From assembly GCA_025056955.1 (NCBI GenBank), contig JANWYL010000119.1, positions 1 through 8,514 of the forward strand: DNA of 8,514 nt, written 5' to 3'. This DNA comes from Sandaracinaceae bacterium (GTDB taxonomy: Bacteria; Myxococcota_A; Polyangia; Polyangiales; Sandaracinaceae). Position 1 is the stretch's first letter. The number at the start of each line of letters is the position of its first letter. The notes beneath the pieces are model-generated. The model did not search any database, had not been told where the DNA came from, and saw only the letters and a program-made list of their open reading frames with translations. Shown here piece after piece: positions 1 to 5,709 of this stretch. A program made the position numbers and the translations under genes.

Positions 1-74
1 CCCAAATTCACGTAGTTTCCGCTTTGGATTTCTTGGGCTGCTCGTTTTGCGATTTCTTCACGCGTAAGTGGCAT
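1..74 (-). CDS. 3-oxoacid CoA-transferase subunit B, N-terminal fragment
   Basis: Only the first 24 codons are present; the gene runs off the left edge. The product begins MPLTREEIAKRAAQEI and continues to a YVNLG segment, the characteristic opening of the beta subunit of family I CoA-transferases (succinyl-CoA:3-ketoacid or 3-oxoadipate CoA-transferase). These move CoA between succinyl-CoA and a 3-oxoacid in ketone-body or aromatic-compound catabolism, in the cytoplasm as an A/B heteromer. The ATG at 74-72 is preceded on the minus strand by AGGAAGG, a good ribosome binding site, which supports this start. The catalytic glutamate lies outside the window. The subunit A gene, usually just upstream of B, is not there: the space upstream holds rightward genes. 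The family is fairly sure from the opening alone; the substrate cannot be told. Confidence 0.75.
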   Translation of the reverse strand, partial: MPLTREEIAKRAAQEIQSGNYVNL

Positions 75-247
75 ACGCCTTCCTCATCGTGATGCTTGCT
101 TGGAACTTGCCTCTCATGAAAGCCTGAAAAAAGCAAGGAGATCTTCTTTGCATGGGCGGGCGGCTGATTGAGGGCGTCATAAGATCAAGGCCAGCCTTTA
201 GCCATTTTTTGGCTCGATGAAAAGCACAAGTTGGCCCATTCTTTTGC
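75..247. other. Divergent spacer between CoA-transferase and SctK-like genes
   Basis: This stretch separates two divergent transcription units and must hold their promoters, but I see no convincing -35/-10 pair. It contains a Shine-Dalgarno-like AAGGAG at 135-140 followed by an ATG at 152, described as a separate entry. A small imperfect inverted repeat (AGCC, T-rich loop, GGCT) lies around 201-214. No RNA gene is recognisable. Confidence 0.4.
135..220 (+). other. Ribosome binding site and short frame ending at an in-frame TGA
   Basis: AAGGAG at 135-140 stands 11 bases before an ATG at 152-154, the best translation start signal upstream of the SctK-like gene. The frame encodes MGGRLIEGVIRSRPAFSHFL plus two residues (AR) and stops at TGA 218-220. 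Without that TGA it would continue directly into the frame of the SctK-like protein (248-643), giving about 163 residues. It is therefore either the original 5' end of that gene, cut by a nonsense mutation, or a short leader peptide. A T6 run at 205-210 lies just before the stop, but a frameshift there would not by itself restore the downstream frame. Selenocysteine is unlikely, as I see no reason for one in this protein. Confidence 0.4.
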
Positions 248-643
248 ATGACTTCGCACGAAGAGCGCATGTTGTGGATTGCGTGGGGCATCGCGTGGGC
301 AGCGATGCGTTTCGGTCAGCTTGAAAGACTCGATGGGATTTGTGGGGGGCGCCTTGAGCAGCTTCTGGTCCGCATCAGGTCGCGTTTGGCAGAGGCCGGC
401 GGGATTCGATATGAGCTCCTCGCGGAAGCGATGGAAAAAAAAGCCGAAATGCATCGACCTGATCATCGACCTGATCTCGGTGAAGCCCTCATCCAGTGGT
501 TGATTTGCGAAGGGCCTCCTGCCAAAGGCCATCGGATTCCGAGGGAGCTCATGTACTTTCTCAAGCGTTGGAGCAGGAGGCTTGCGTCGGGTATGCCAAA
601 AAGAGGGAGGCTCCTTCCACCGGAAAGAAAAAAGGGCAATTGA
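248..643 (+). CDS. SctK-like type III secretion protein (possibly 5'-truncated)
   Basis: The 131-residue product has a hydrophobic/amphipathic opening (MLWIAWGIAWAAMRFG at residues 8-23), then LERLDGICGGRLEQLL, then a helical LGEALIQWLI stretch and a basic tail. This order loosely resembles the YscK/SctK family, sorting-platform proteins that link the cytosolic ATPase complex to the secretion basal body. Its place, ending 4 bases before sctL, matches the usual sctK-sctL order. I rely on a weak pattern plus context, so this is a tentative call. SctK proteins are usually near 200 residues, so this one is short. The ATG at 248 has no ribosome binding site; ATG 269, preceded by GAAGAG, is an alternative. 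The same frame upstream is open except for TGA 218-220, back to a well-placed start at 152. The gene may be a recent pseudogene or a shortened version. Confidence 0.5.
   Translation: MTSHEERMLWIAWGIAWAAMRFGQLERLDGICGGRLEQLLVRIRSRLAEAGGIRYELLAEAMEKKAEMHRPDHRPDLGEALIQWLICEGPPAKGHRIPRELMYFLKRWSRRLASGMPKRGRLLPPERKKGN
453..476 (+). repeat. Perfect 12-bp tandem duplication inside the SctK-like gene
   Basis: ATCGACCTGATC occurs twice head to tail, at 453-464 and 465-476, and gives the peptide repeat HRPD-HRPD in the frame of the SctK-like protein. The duplication keeps the frame. An A8 run (435-442) lies just upstream, so this is a slippage-prone patch. Confidence 0.9.
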
Positions 644-647
644 AGTC

Positions 648-1253
648 ATGGCGAGGATCATCAGGGTGAGATCCCACCTCGATCGGATTGCAATCAGGCG
701 AGCCAAAGAAGAGGCGCAAGCGATTGTCGAGCAAGCCAAAGAGGAAGCCGCAACCATTCGCCAATTGGCCCTTGCAGAGGCAGAAGCCATAAAAGAGCGA
801 TCTGCAAGTGAAGGATTCGCACGAGGGCAAGCAGATGCGGCTTCTCTGATTCTTTTTGCCAATGCTGAAGCAGCCTCACGACTCCGCCGGATCGAAGGGG
901 CGCTTGTTGATTTGGTGATTCGTTTGGCAGAGGAGGTGATTGGGGCAAGCCTTGAGCAGATGAGAGGGCTTGTGATCAAAATGGTCGAGCGCGAGCTTGA
1001 GGCTTTTCGCGGAGCACAGAAATTGACTCTTCGCATTCATCCAGAAGACGCAAGGCTCATTGAAGAGTTTAGGCGAGACGGCCTTCTGGGAGTGGTGGAA
1101 GTGATCGGTGATCCAAGGTTAAAAAGAGGGGGATTGGTCATTGAAAGCGAATACGGCGTGATTGATGGCTGCCTTGAAGTGCAGCTTGAAGCCTTGAGGA
1201 GCGCCCTGCTCGAAGCCATTTCAGAGGGTGAAGATGCGAGAGCGCAGGACTAG
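648..1253 (+). CDS. sctL: Type III secretion stator / ATPase regulator SctL (HrpE/YscL/FliH family)
   Basis: The 201-residue product is a cytoplasmic peripheral-stalk protein that holds and regulates the secretion ATPase SctN and connects it to SctQ. Residues 8-85 are rich in A, E, K and R with repeated AKEEA-type heptads, as expected for the coiled coil. The C-terminal domain contains RGGLVIESEYGVIDG (about 160-174) followed by LEVQLEAL, the family signature in which a GG..IESE.G.ID stretch precedes the last helices. The length fits SctL (about 200-230). ATG 648, preceded by AAGGGC, starts the protein 4 bases after the upstream stop; an in-frame ATG at 582 lies inside the SctK-like gene and is unlikely. 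No other flagellar or type III genes are in the window, so FliH cannot be fully excluded, but the SctK-like neighbour and the IESE.G.ID form favour SctL. The gene overlaps the start of the M50 protease. Confidence 0.82.
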   Translation: MARIIRVRSHLDRIAIRRAKEEAQAIVEQAKEEAATIRQLALAEAEAIKERSASEGFARGQADAASLILFANAEAASRLRRIEGALVDLVIRLAEEVIGASLEQMRGLVIKMVERELEAFRGAQKLTLRIHPEDARLIEEFRRDGLLGVVEVIGDPRLKRGGLVIESEYGVIDGCLEVQLEALRSALLEAISEGEDARAQD

Positions 1254-2202
1254 AGAGAGCCGGTCGTGGGCATATGCCGCCTTGTTGTTTGTGGCAACCC
1301 TTTTTTCAACCCTCTACGTTGGAGCAGGCATGCATGGAATTGATCCGCTCAAGAGTGCTGAAAAAGAAGGATGGGTGAAGGGTTGGTTTGCGCTTTGGAG
1401 CGGTTGGGATTATGCGATTCCTCTGCTTGCCATCCTGCTTGCCCACGAATTTGGGCATTTTTTGGCTGCTCGGTGGCATCGCTTGGACATCTCTCCCCCC
1501 TACTTCATTCCGATGCCCTTTTCACTTCTTGGCACAATGGGGGCAGTCATTCGGCTTCGCGAGCGGATTGCTTGCCGCAACGCTTTGATGGATGTGGGTG
1601 TGGCTGGGCCCTTTGCAGGGCTTGCTGTGGCAATACCGGTCTTGATTTATGGGATTTTCACCTCTCCTGTAGAACCGCTTCCAAAAAGCGGGAGTTACCT
1701 CATCGAAGGGCGCTCAATTTTATATCTGGCCTTGCTCTGGCTCATCAAAGGCCCAATTCCACAAGGGCAAGACCTGATGTTGAGCCCAACTGCCTTTGCC
1801 GGATGGGTGGGTCTGCTTGTGACGATGATCAATCTTTTGCCGATTGGACAACTTGATGGCGGCCACATTGCGTATGCCCTTTGGGGAAAGTCTCAGCACC
1901 AGCTCAGCCGATGGTTTAGGAATGCGTTGCCGCTCTTTGCTGTCCTAAGCGGAGGGTACTATGCCCTTCAAGCCCTCGCCGAGGGGAGAAGCGCTTCTCG
2001 TGTGCTTTCAGAGTCGATGGCTGGAATTCAATGGTTTGTGTGGTTTGTTCTCCTTGTGTTGATGGATGGGATTGGAGGGGCTGAGCATCCCCCGACGGAT
2101 CCGAGCGAGCTTTCTCCCTTTCGCAGAGCGTGTGGGGCGACTGCAATTGTCATTTTCGTTTTGCTCTTTATGCCTTCGTGGATGCGGATGGTTTCTGAGT
2201 GA
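1234..2202 (+). CDS. M50-family intramembrane zinc metalloprotease (site-2 protease)
   Basis: The polytopic membrane protein (322 residues from ATG 1234) carries HEFGH at about residues 71-75, the HEXXH zinc motif inside a hydrophobic segment, and LPIGQLDGGH near 202-211, whose aspartate is the third zinc ligand in S2P proteases. Other hydrophobic segments lie near residues 14-32, 121-142, 160-175, 187-200, 227-245, 260-280 and 298-315. There is no PDZ domain between the two motifs, unlike RseP, so it is nearer the LPIGQLDGGH group that includes plant EGY-like proteases. Such enzymes cleave substrates within the membrane; the substrate here is unknown. I chose ATG 1234 because AGAGG at 1223-1227 is well placed for it; GTG 1228, two codons earlier, overlaps that site. 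The first 20 bases overlap the end of sctL, implying translational coupling. It converges on the kinase gene with a 2-base gap and no visible terminator. Confidence 0.88.
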   Translation: MRERRTRESRSWAYAALLFVATLFSTLYVGAGMHGIDPLKSAEKEGWVKGWFALWSGWDYAIPLLAILLAHEFGHFLAARWHRLDISPPYFIPMPFSLLGTMGAVIRLRERIACRNALMDVGVAGPFAGLAVAIPVLIYGIFTSPVEPLPKSGSYLIEGRSILYLALLWLIKGPIPQGQDLMLSPTAFAGWVGLLVTMINLLPIGQLDGGHIAYALWGKSQHQLSRWFRNALPLFAVLSGGYYALQALAEGRSASRVLSESMAGIQWFVWFVLLVLMDGIGGAEHPPTDPSELSPFRRACGATAIVIFVLLFMPSWMRMVSE

Positions 2203-2204
2203 GT

Positions 2205-3110
2205 TCAGCCCCCAAAGCGCATGATGATACGGACCACATCTTGGACGTAGCCTCCGCCAAAGAGGATGGCATGGACGATGAGGGGAAGGAGCTGGTAGAT
2301 TGGGAGGCGCTCTTTGTGCCCGTAGGCGCGCGGAAAGACTTCGTCATAGGCTGCAAAAACGCGAGGTGAAAAGCCCCCAAAAAGCTGCATCATTGCGAGA
2401 TCGACCTCACGGTTACCGGCAAAGACTGCGGGATCAAAAATGTATGGCCGGCCCCTTGAGTCATAGGCCACATTTCCCGACCAAAGGTCACCGTGAAGGC
2501 GAGAGGGAGGCTCCTCCGGGCCCAAAAGATCGGGCAAGCGATCGAGGAGGCGTTCAAAAGCAGAGCGGGTAGTGTGGAGAAGTGGCCTTTTTTTAGTGAG
2601 AAGCTCAAAGAGAGGAAGCAGGCGACGGTCGGCATAAAACTCAGCCCAACTTGGGGAAGGTTCGTTGTTGAGCCGCAGGGGGCCTAAATCATTTGCGATG
2701 TGATAGCCAAAAGTGGAGTGAGGAGGAAGCGAACGGTGAAGCAAAGCGATCCCTCGGCCCAGTGCTTCTTCGCTCAAGGGGGTTGGAGGGTGGGGAAGGG
2801 CTTCGAAGGCTTCGAGGACAAGGGCGGGGGGATCTGAAAGCACTTTGAGCACTTTGGGGACACAGAGGGGGTTTGATGGTGTGGCGGCAATTCCCTCCCT
2901 GAGCCATCGGAGCCCGTCAGCCTCGATTTCAAATGTTTGAGGCCCTGCATCAAACCTGGTTTTAATGAAAATTCTCAAGCCTCCTTTAAGTTCACCCACA
3001 AAGGCTTGGTTGATGCAGCCACCTCCCACGGATTTTAAACGACATGGCTTTTCCCCAAAGCTGTTTTCAATTGCTTCATACAGGCGTGTCTCATGCAAGT
3101 GCCTGCTCAT
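2205..3110 (-). CDS. Fructosamine-3-kinase family protein (protein-ketoamine kinase)
   Basis: The 301-residue cytoplasmic kinase shows the family pattern throughout: GGGCINQAF near 29-37, a candidate ATP-contacting lysine at 50 (IFIK), the catalytic loop HGDLWSGN at 206-213, the metal-binding DPA at 226-228, REVDLAM at 234-240, LFGGF at 243-247 and a terminal LFGGGYV at 283-289. Enzymes of this family phosphorylate the 3-hydroxyl of sugar adducts on protein amines, which destabilises the adduct and frees the amine. Many bacterial members prefer ribulosamine or erythrulosamine over fructosamine. The length fits (E. coli YniA is about 286). ATG 3110-3108 overlaps the stop of the phosphatase gene as ATGA, so the two are translationally coupled. 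It is the last gene of the leftward operon. All expected motifs are present, so activity is likely; which ketoamine it uses cannot be told from sequence. Confidence 0.92.
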   Translation of the reverse strand: MSRHLHETRLYEAIENSFGEKPCRLKSVGGGCINQAFVGELKGGLRIFIKTRFDAGPQTFEIEADGLRWLREGIAATPSNPLCVPKVLKVLSDPPALVLEAFEALPHPPTPLSEEALGRGIALLHRSLPPHSTFGYHIANDLGPLRLNNEPSPSWAEFYADRRLLPLFELLTKKRPLLHTTRSAFERLLDRLPDLLGPEEPPSRLHGDLWSGNVAYDSRGRPYIFDPAVFAGNREVDLAMMQLFGGFSPRVFAAYDEVFPRAYGHKERLPIYQLLPLIVHAILFGGGYVQDVVRIIMRFGG

Positions 3111-3586
3111 CGGTGAATCCCCTGCTCGACGAGGTATTCGAGGAGGCTTTGTGCTGTTCGCTCGCAGATCTCAAAAACTTCCTCAAAGCGCCCAGTATAG
3201 TAAGGATCTGGTACATCTCGCTCCAAAGGAGAAGCGCCTGGATCAAAGTCCCGAAAACGCTTGATTTTCGCTTGCTCTTCTGGGGTTTGAGCCAGCCGCC
3301 GAAGGGCACTCACGTTGCCCGAGTCCATCCCAAAGATCAGATCAAAGCGCTCAAAATCCTCTCGCCGGATTTGGCGGGCAATGTGGTTGATCACGATGCC
3401 TCTGCGCAGGGCGACTTCACGGGTGCGAGGGTGGGCCGGCTCTCCCACATGCCAGTCACCGATTCCGGCACTGTCAACTTCAAATAAGTGACGCAATTTG
3501 TTTTTCTCAGCGAGGTGGGCAAAAACAGCTTCGGCTGTTGGAGACCGGCAAATATTGCCAAGGCAAACAAAAAGAATCCGCTTCAT
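3107..3586 (-). CDS. Low-molecular-weight phosphotyrosine phosphatase family protein
   Basis: The 159-residue cytoplasmic protein opens with MKRILFVCLGNICRSPTAE, containing the active-site loop C8-X5-R14-S15, and has the general-acid aspartate in DPYY (about 127-130). Length and order are standard for the family. These enzymes hydrolyse phosphomonoesters through a cysteinyl-phosphate intermediate. Though named for phosphotyrosine, some members, including human LMPTP-A and bacterial homologues encoded beside fructosamine-3-kinase genes, are reported to act on ribulosamine 5-phosphate and erythrulosamine 4-phosphate. The ATGA overlap with such a kinase makes a deglycation role the better guess here. 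I chose ATG 3586 because it sits directly before the conserved strand; an in-frame TTG at 3613 would add nine unconserved residues. Arsenate reductases share the fold, but the DPYY motif and SPTAE favour a phosphatase. The transpeptidase gene ends 39 bases upstream. Confidence 0.92.
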   Translation of the reverse strand: MKRILFVCLGNICRSPTAEAVFAHLAEKNKLRHLFEVDSAGIGDWHVGEPAHPRTREVALRRGIVINHIARQIRREDFERFDLIFGMDSGNVSALRRLAQTPEEQAKIKRFRDFDPGASPLERDVPDPYYTGRFEEVFEICERTAQSLLEYLVEQGIHR

Positions 3587-3625
3587 GCATTGTGTCTTTG
3601 TCTGATGGGGCAAATGGTCAAGTGG

Positions 3626-5110
3626 TTATGGAGTGACGATCACTTTAGAACCTCGAAAGCCAGTGCTTTCTGTTGAAACCCCATGCCATCCTTCCGGGAC
3701 TTCGGGCAAGGTGTGCTCAAAGAGCCAGCGGGCGTCCTTCGGCGATAGGTTCACGCAGCCATGAGAGCGCGGAATTCCAAACTGGGAATGCCAGAAGGCG
3801 CCATGAAGCGCAATTGATTTTTCAAAGTACTGTGTCCATGGCACTTCTTCGATGCGATAGTTGTCTTCACCGGTTGCGCCACCGGAATCGGCCATGGTGT
3901 CACTAACCATCTTGCGCCGAATCGTAAACTCACCCGTTGGTGTTTCGTGATTGGGAGTGCCAGTCGAGACGATGGTCGCATAGATCGGCTCGCTTCCTCG
4001 ATAAACAACCAGGGTTTGGGAGGAGAGATCGACATGCACCCACACTTCGTCCTGGGCGATGCGGCGGGGTGGTGGGATGCGCTCTGCCACGGCCACATAC
4101 CAATCGCGCAAGTAGCGCTCTTCTCCGTTTGCGGCACGTATCACGTGGTAAATTTGCCCCCCGATTCGCTGACGCCGCAACCATTCAACCCTGGTGAGCC
4201 GTGGGATGGGGGGAAGGGATGGGTCCTCAATCAATCGCATGCTTTCGCCTTGCACCTCAAGCATGAGTGGCCGCCCGGTGCGAATGACCCAGGCCTGCGG
4301 CAAGCCAATGCCTTGCCCAAGCTCGACCCCAGCAAAAGAAGAACCTTGCCTTTCCTCAAGTTGGGCTTCTTTGACGTAGGTGCCTCGTATTGTGCGCACA
4401 AAGCGCCTCTTCGCGCGGATTTCCACCCCATTGCTTGCGACAAAAAAGCCATGCTCAAGAAAACGGGCCACCTGTGGCAAGGGGGGAGGCTCATTTGGAA
4501 GCTTGCCCGCTCGCAGGCGTTCAGCAAGCTCCATCTTTCCTTGTCGCAGAAATTCGAGGTAGCGGAGGGCGTGGGCTTCAGCGGCCCGTTGCTCTTCTCG
4601 CGATGGGAGCTGATACCACTCGGGCGTTTGGGGTTCCTTGACAAAAAGATAGCGGTAGGGGAGGACCGAATCCCTCTTTGCGGCCCGAATCAAGGCCTCA
4701 GACGCAGTGATGTTTTCTCCAATGCTTAGCCCTGCGCCGGCACACACGTGGCCCTTTGGATGAATCCGGTACCACCCTGACTGGCAGTCCGGCCGAATGA
4801 GCGGATCCCTGGCAAGCCGAACGTGCCCGCCAAGCCGCAACCATCCCATGGGAATCGAGTCACTTGAGGGCTCTTTGCGGACAGTGAGCTGGATGCCTGT
4901 AACCACGCCGTGAAGTGGATATTCGCGATTGAGCATGGCCTCAAATTCGCGGCGGGCCCTTTCACTCTCTGATTCTTGAGGTAATGCCAAGGTGGTAGCG
5001 GTTTGCGCGCTTTTTCTAGGAACCTTCTTGCCAACAAGGGCTGAAAGCCCAGAAACCAAGGTGATCACTGCGAGGAGCAGGGCTCCAACAAAGGCCAAGT
5101 TCCGTGCCAC
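3626..5110 (-). CDS. Membrane-anchored L,D-transpeptidase (YkuD domain) with SH3-like region
   Basis: The 494-residue protein has an N-terminal hydrophobic segment (about 5-26) that serves as anchor or uncleaved signal. A Glu/Arg-rich stretch (47-60) is followed by an SH3b-like region (about 68-130, with LTVRKEPS and GWYRIHPKGHVCA). A long middle region (about 140-345) resembles no family I can name. The YkuD catalytic domain (about 355-494) contains D361LSSQTLVVY, STGTPNHETPTGEF (382-395), LHG with H436, and SHGCVNL with H450 and catalytic C452. Such enzymes form or exchange 3-3 cross-links in peptidoglycan, or attach lipoproteins to it, outside the inner membrane; the membrane anchor fits this. 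The GTG at 5110-5108 is the start; its ribosome binding site is weak (AAAGAT). It is the first gene of the leftward operon, divergent from the PIN-like gene. The size is larger than the common 300-350 residues because of the middle region. Confidence 0.92.
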   Translation of the reverse strand: MARNLAFVGALLLAVITLVSGLSALVGKKVPRKSAQTATTLALPQESESERARREFEAMLNREYPLHGVVTGIQLTVRKEPSSDSIPMGWLRLGGHVRLARDPLIRPDCQSGWYRIHPKGHVCAGAGLSIGENITASEALIRAAKRDSVLPYRYLFVKEPQTPEWYQLPSREEQRAAEAHALRYLEFLRQGKMELAERLRAGKLPNEPPPLPQVARFLEHGFFVASNGVEIRAKRRFVRTIRGTYVKEAQLEERQGSSFAGVELGQGIGLPQAWVIRTGRPLMLEVQGESMRLIEDPSLPPIPRLTRVEWLRRQRIGGQIYHVIRAANGEERYLRDWYVAVAERIPPPRRIAQDEVWVHVDLSSQTLVVYRGSEPIYATIVSTGTPNHETPTGEFTIRRKMVSDTMADSGGATGEDNYRIEEVPWTQYFEKSIALHGAFWHSQFGIPRSHGCVNLSPKDARWLFEHTLPEVPEGWHGVSTESTGFRGSKVIVTP

Positions 5111-5135
5111 GTTGATCTTTAGTAGCGCTTTCTCA

Positions 5136-5149
5136 GTTCGAATGCGAAC
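5136..5149. repeat. Short inverted repeat in the divergent spacer
   Basis: GTTCG at 5136-5140 and CGAAC at 5145-5149 are separated by AATG. It lies 26 bases upstream of the transpeptidase start, where it would be in its 5' leader or an operator. CTCAG occurs three times around it (5132, 5150, 5157). No regulator is known. Confidence 0.4.
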
Positions 5150-5162
5150 CTCAGGTCTCAGT

Positions 5163-5192
5163 GGGTCTTGACCCGAAATCTTTCTTTTTCGG
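5163..5192. repeat. Two overlapping inverted repeats in the divergent spacer
   Basis: GGGTC-TT-GACCC (5163-5174) overlaps CCGAAA-N8-TTTCGG (5173-5192). Both are perfect. They sit between the transpeptidase and PIN-like genes, 37 bases before the latter's start. A TTGACC (5168-5173) inside the first repeat looks like a -35 box for the rightward gene, but the best -10-like sequence (TAAACT, 5194-5199) is 20 bases away, too far for a confident promoter. They may be operator sites or leader hairpins. Confidence 0.4.
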
Positions 5193-5219
5193 CTAAACTG
5201 CTCTCATCAATAATTATTT

Positions 5220-5224
5220 GGAGG
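5220..5224 (+). promoter_or_regulatory. Ribosome binding site for the PIN-like gene
   Basis: GGAGG stands four bases before ATG 5229. The spacing is short but the match is perfect, so it fixes the start of the following gene. Confidence 0.7.
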
Positions 5225-5228
5225 CCCT

Positions 5229-5642
5229 ATGGATCTCATCGGTCCCGACGTTTTCGTCAATGCCTCAGTTGCGCCAGGCACTCCACCCGATCAGGTGGCT
5301 CAACGCTTGCTTGGAAAGCCAGGAGCCAAGCCTAAATCCACTCCTTGGGTGCTTCAGTGGGTCGAAGCAATGCTCAGCAAGACGCCAAGCTTTAAACAAG
5401 AAAACGTAAAGCCGCACATGGAACTCATCCGGAGCCTCGTGGATGTGGTCGAGGTCAACATCCAGGAGAGCGATTGGCTTAAAGGGCTTGTGGCTTCGGC
5501 CAAAGCCGTGGGAGCAAAGAGGGTGATCACTGACCACCCAGACCTTGCTGATCAGGTAGAAGTCGAAGGAATCCAATTTGTCTCAACCGAAGCGTGGCTT
5601 GTGGAAGCCTCCACACCGCCACCCCCGCCTCCTAAGCGCTAA
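5229..5642 (+). CDS. Small protein with PIN-like domain features
   Basis: The 137-residue protein opens MDLIGPDVFVNASVAPGTPP, resembling the first strand of PIN-domain proteins with an early aspartate (D7) and an asparagine four residues on (N11). E46 in the second helix and the sequence RVITDHPDLAD (98-108; D102, D105), followed by VEGIQFVSTEAWL, match the spacing of the later acidic residues and final strand of PIN folds. PIN domains are metal-dependent RNases, often toxins of VapBC systems. Here no antitoxin gene is adjacent, and the usual LDTNV motif is altered, so a toxin role is not supported. The C terminus is a proline run (PPPPPPKR). The protein is soluble, with no signal peptide or membrane segment. 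It has its own ribosome binding site and is separated by 67 bases from the next gene. I treat PIN-like as a tentative fold assignment. Confidence 0.55.
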   Translation: MDLIGPDVFVNASVAPGTPPDQVAQRLLGKPGAKPKSTPWVLQWVEAMLSKTPSFKQENVKPHMELIRSLVDVVEVNIQESDWLKGLVASAKAVGAKRVITDHPDLADQVEVEGIQFVSTEAWLVEASTPPPPPPKR

Positions 5643-5709
5643 GCGTTGGCCCATTTTTTTTGTGAATCTGGCTTTTCTTTGACAATTCGCTCAAGGCGGC
5701 CTCTCGTCC
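5643..5709 (+). other. Spacer between PIN-like and amidohydrolase genes
   Basis: It contains a T8 run (5654-5661) without a convincing stem before it, so a terminator is not supported. A perfect TTGACA at 5679-5684 has no -10 at the expected distance before the start at 5710. AAGG at 5692-5695 may be a weak ribosome binding site for that start. Confidence 0.35.

Noticed and set aside
218..220. Selenocysteine codon in the SctK-like frame
   Set aside because: This family has no redox role, there is no cysteine expected at this place, and I saw no downstream hairpin resembling a SECIS element.
58..291. A 77-codon leftward frame overlapping the CoA-transferase start
   Set aside because: The overlapping frame matches a conserved family opening; this one has no protein-like pattern.
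185..1036. A 283-codon open frame on the minus strand opposite the SctK-like and sctL genes
   Set aside because: It is Ser/Ala/Arg-rich with no domain and is opposite two better-supported coding regions; it is the antisense shadow of the Glu/Ala-rich coiled coil.
3947..4729. A 260-codon rightward open frame inside the transpeptidase gene
   Set aside because: It has no recognisable motif or ribosome binding site, while the opposite strand encodes a complete YkuD protein with its catalytic residues.
5229..5642. VapC-type toxin of a toxin-antitoxin pair
   Set aside because: No small antitoxin gene lies next to it; the upstream spacer is 118 bases with no suitable frame and the downstream gene is an amidohydrolase.
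5640..5665. Possible rho-independent terminator after the PIN-like gene (T8 run)
   Set aside because: The preceding TAAGCGCTAAGCGTT does not fold into a stable stem; the arms do not pair.
5679..5707. Promoter built on TTGACA before the amidohydrolase
   Set aside because: There is no -10-like sequence at 16-18 bases and the start codon follows too closely.
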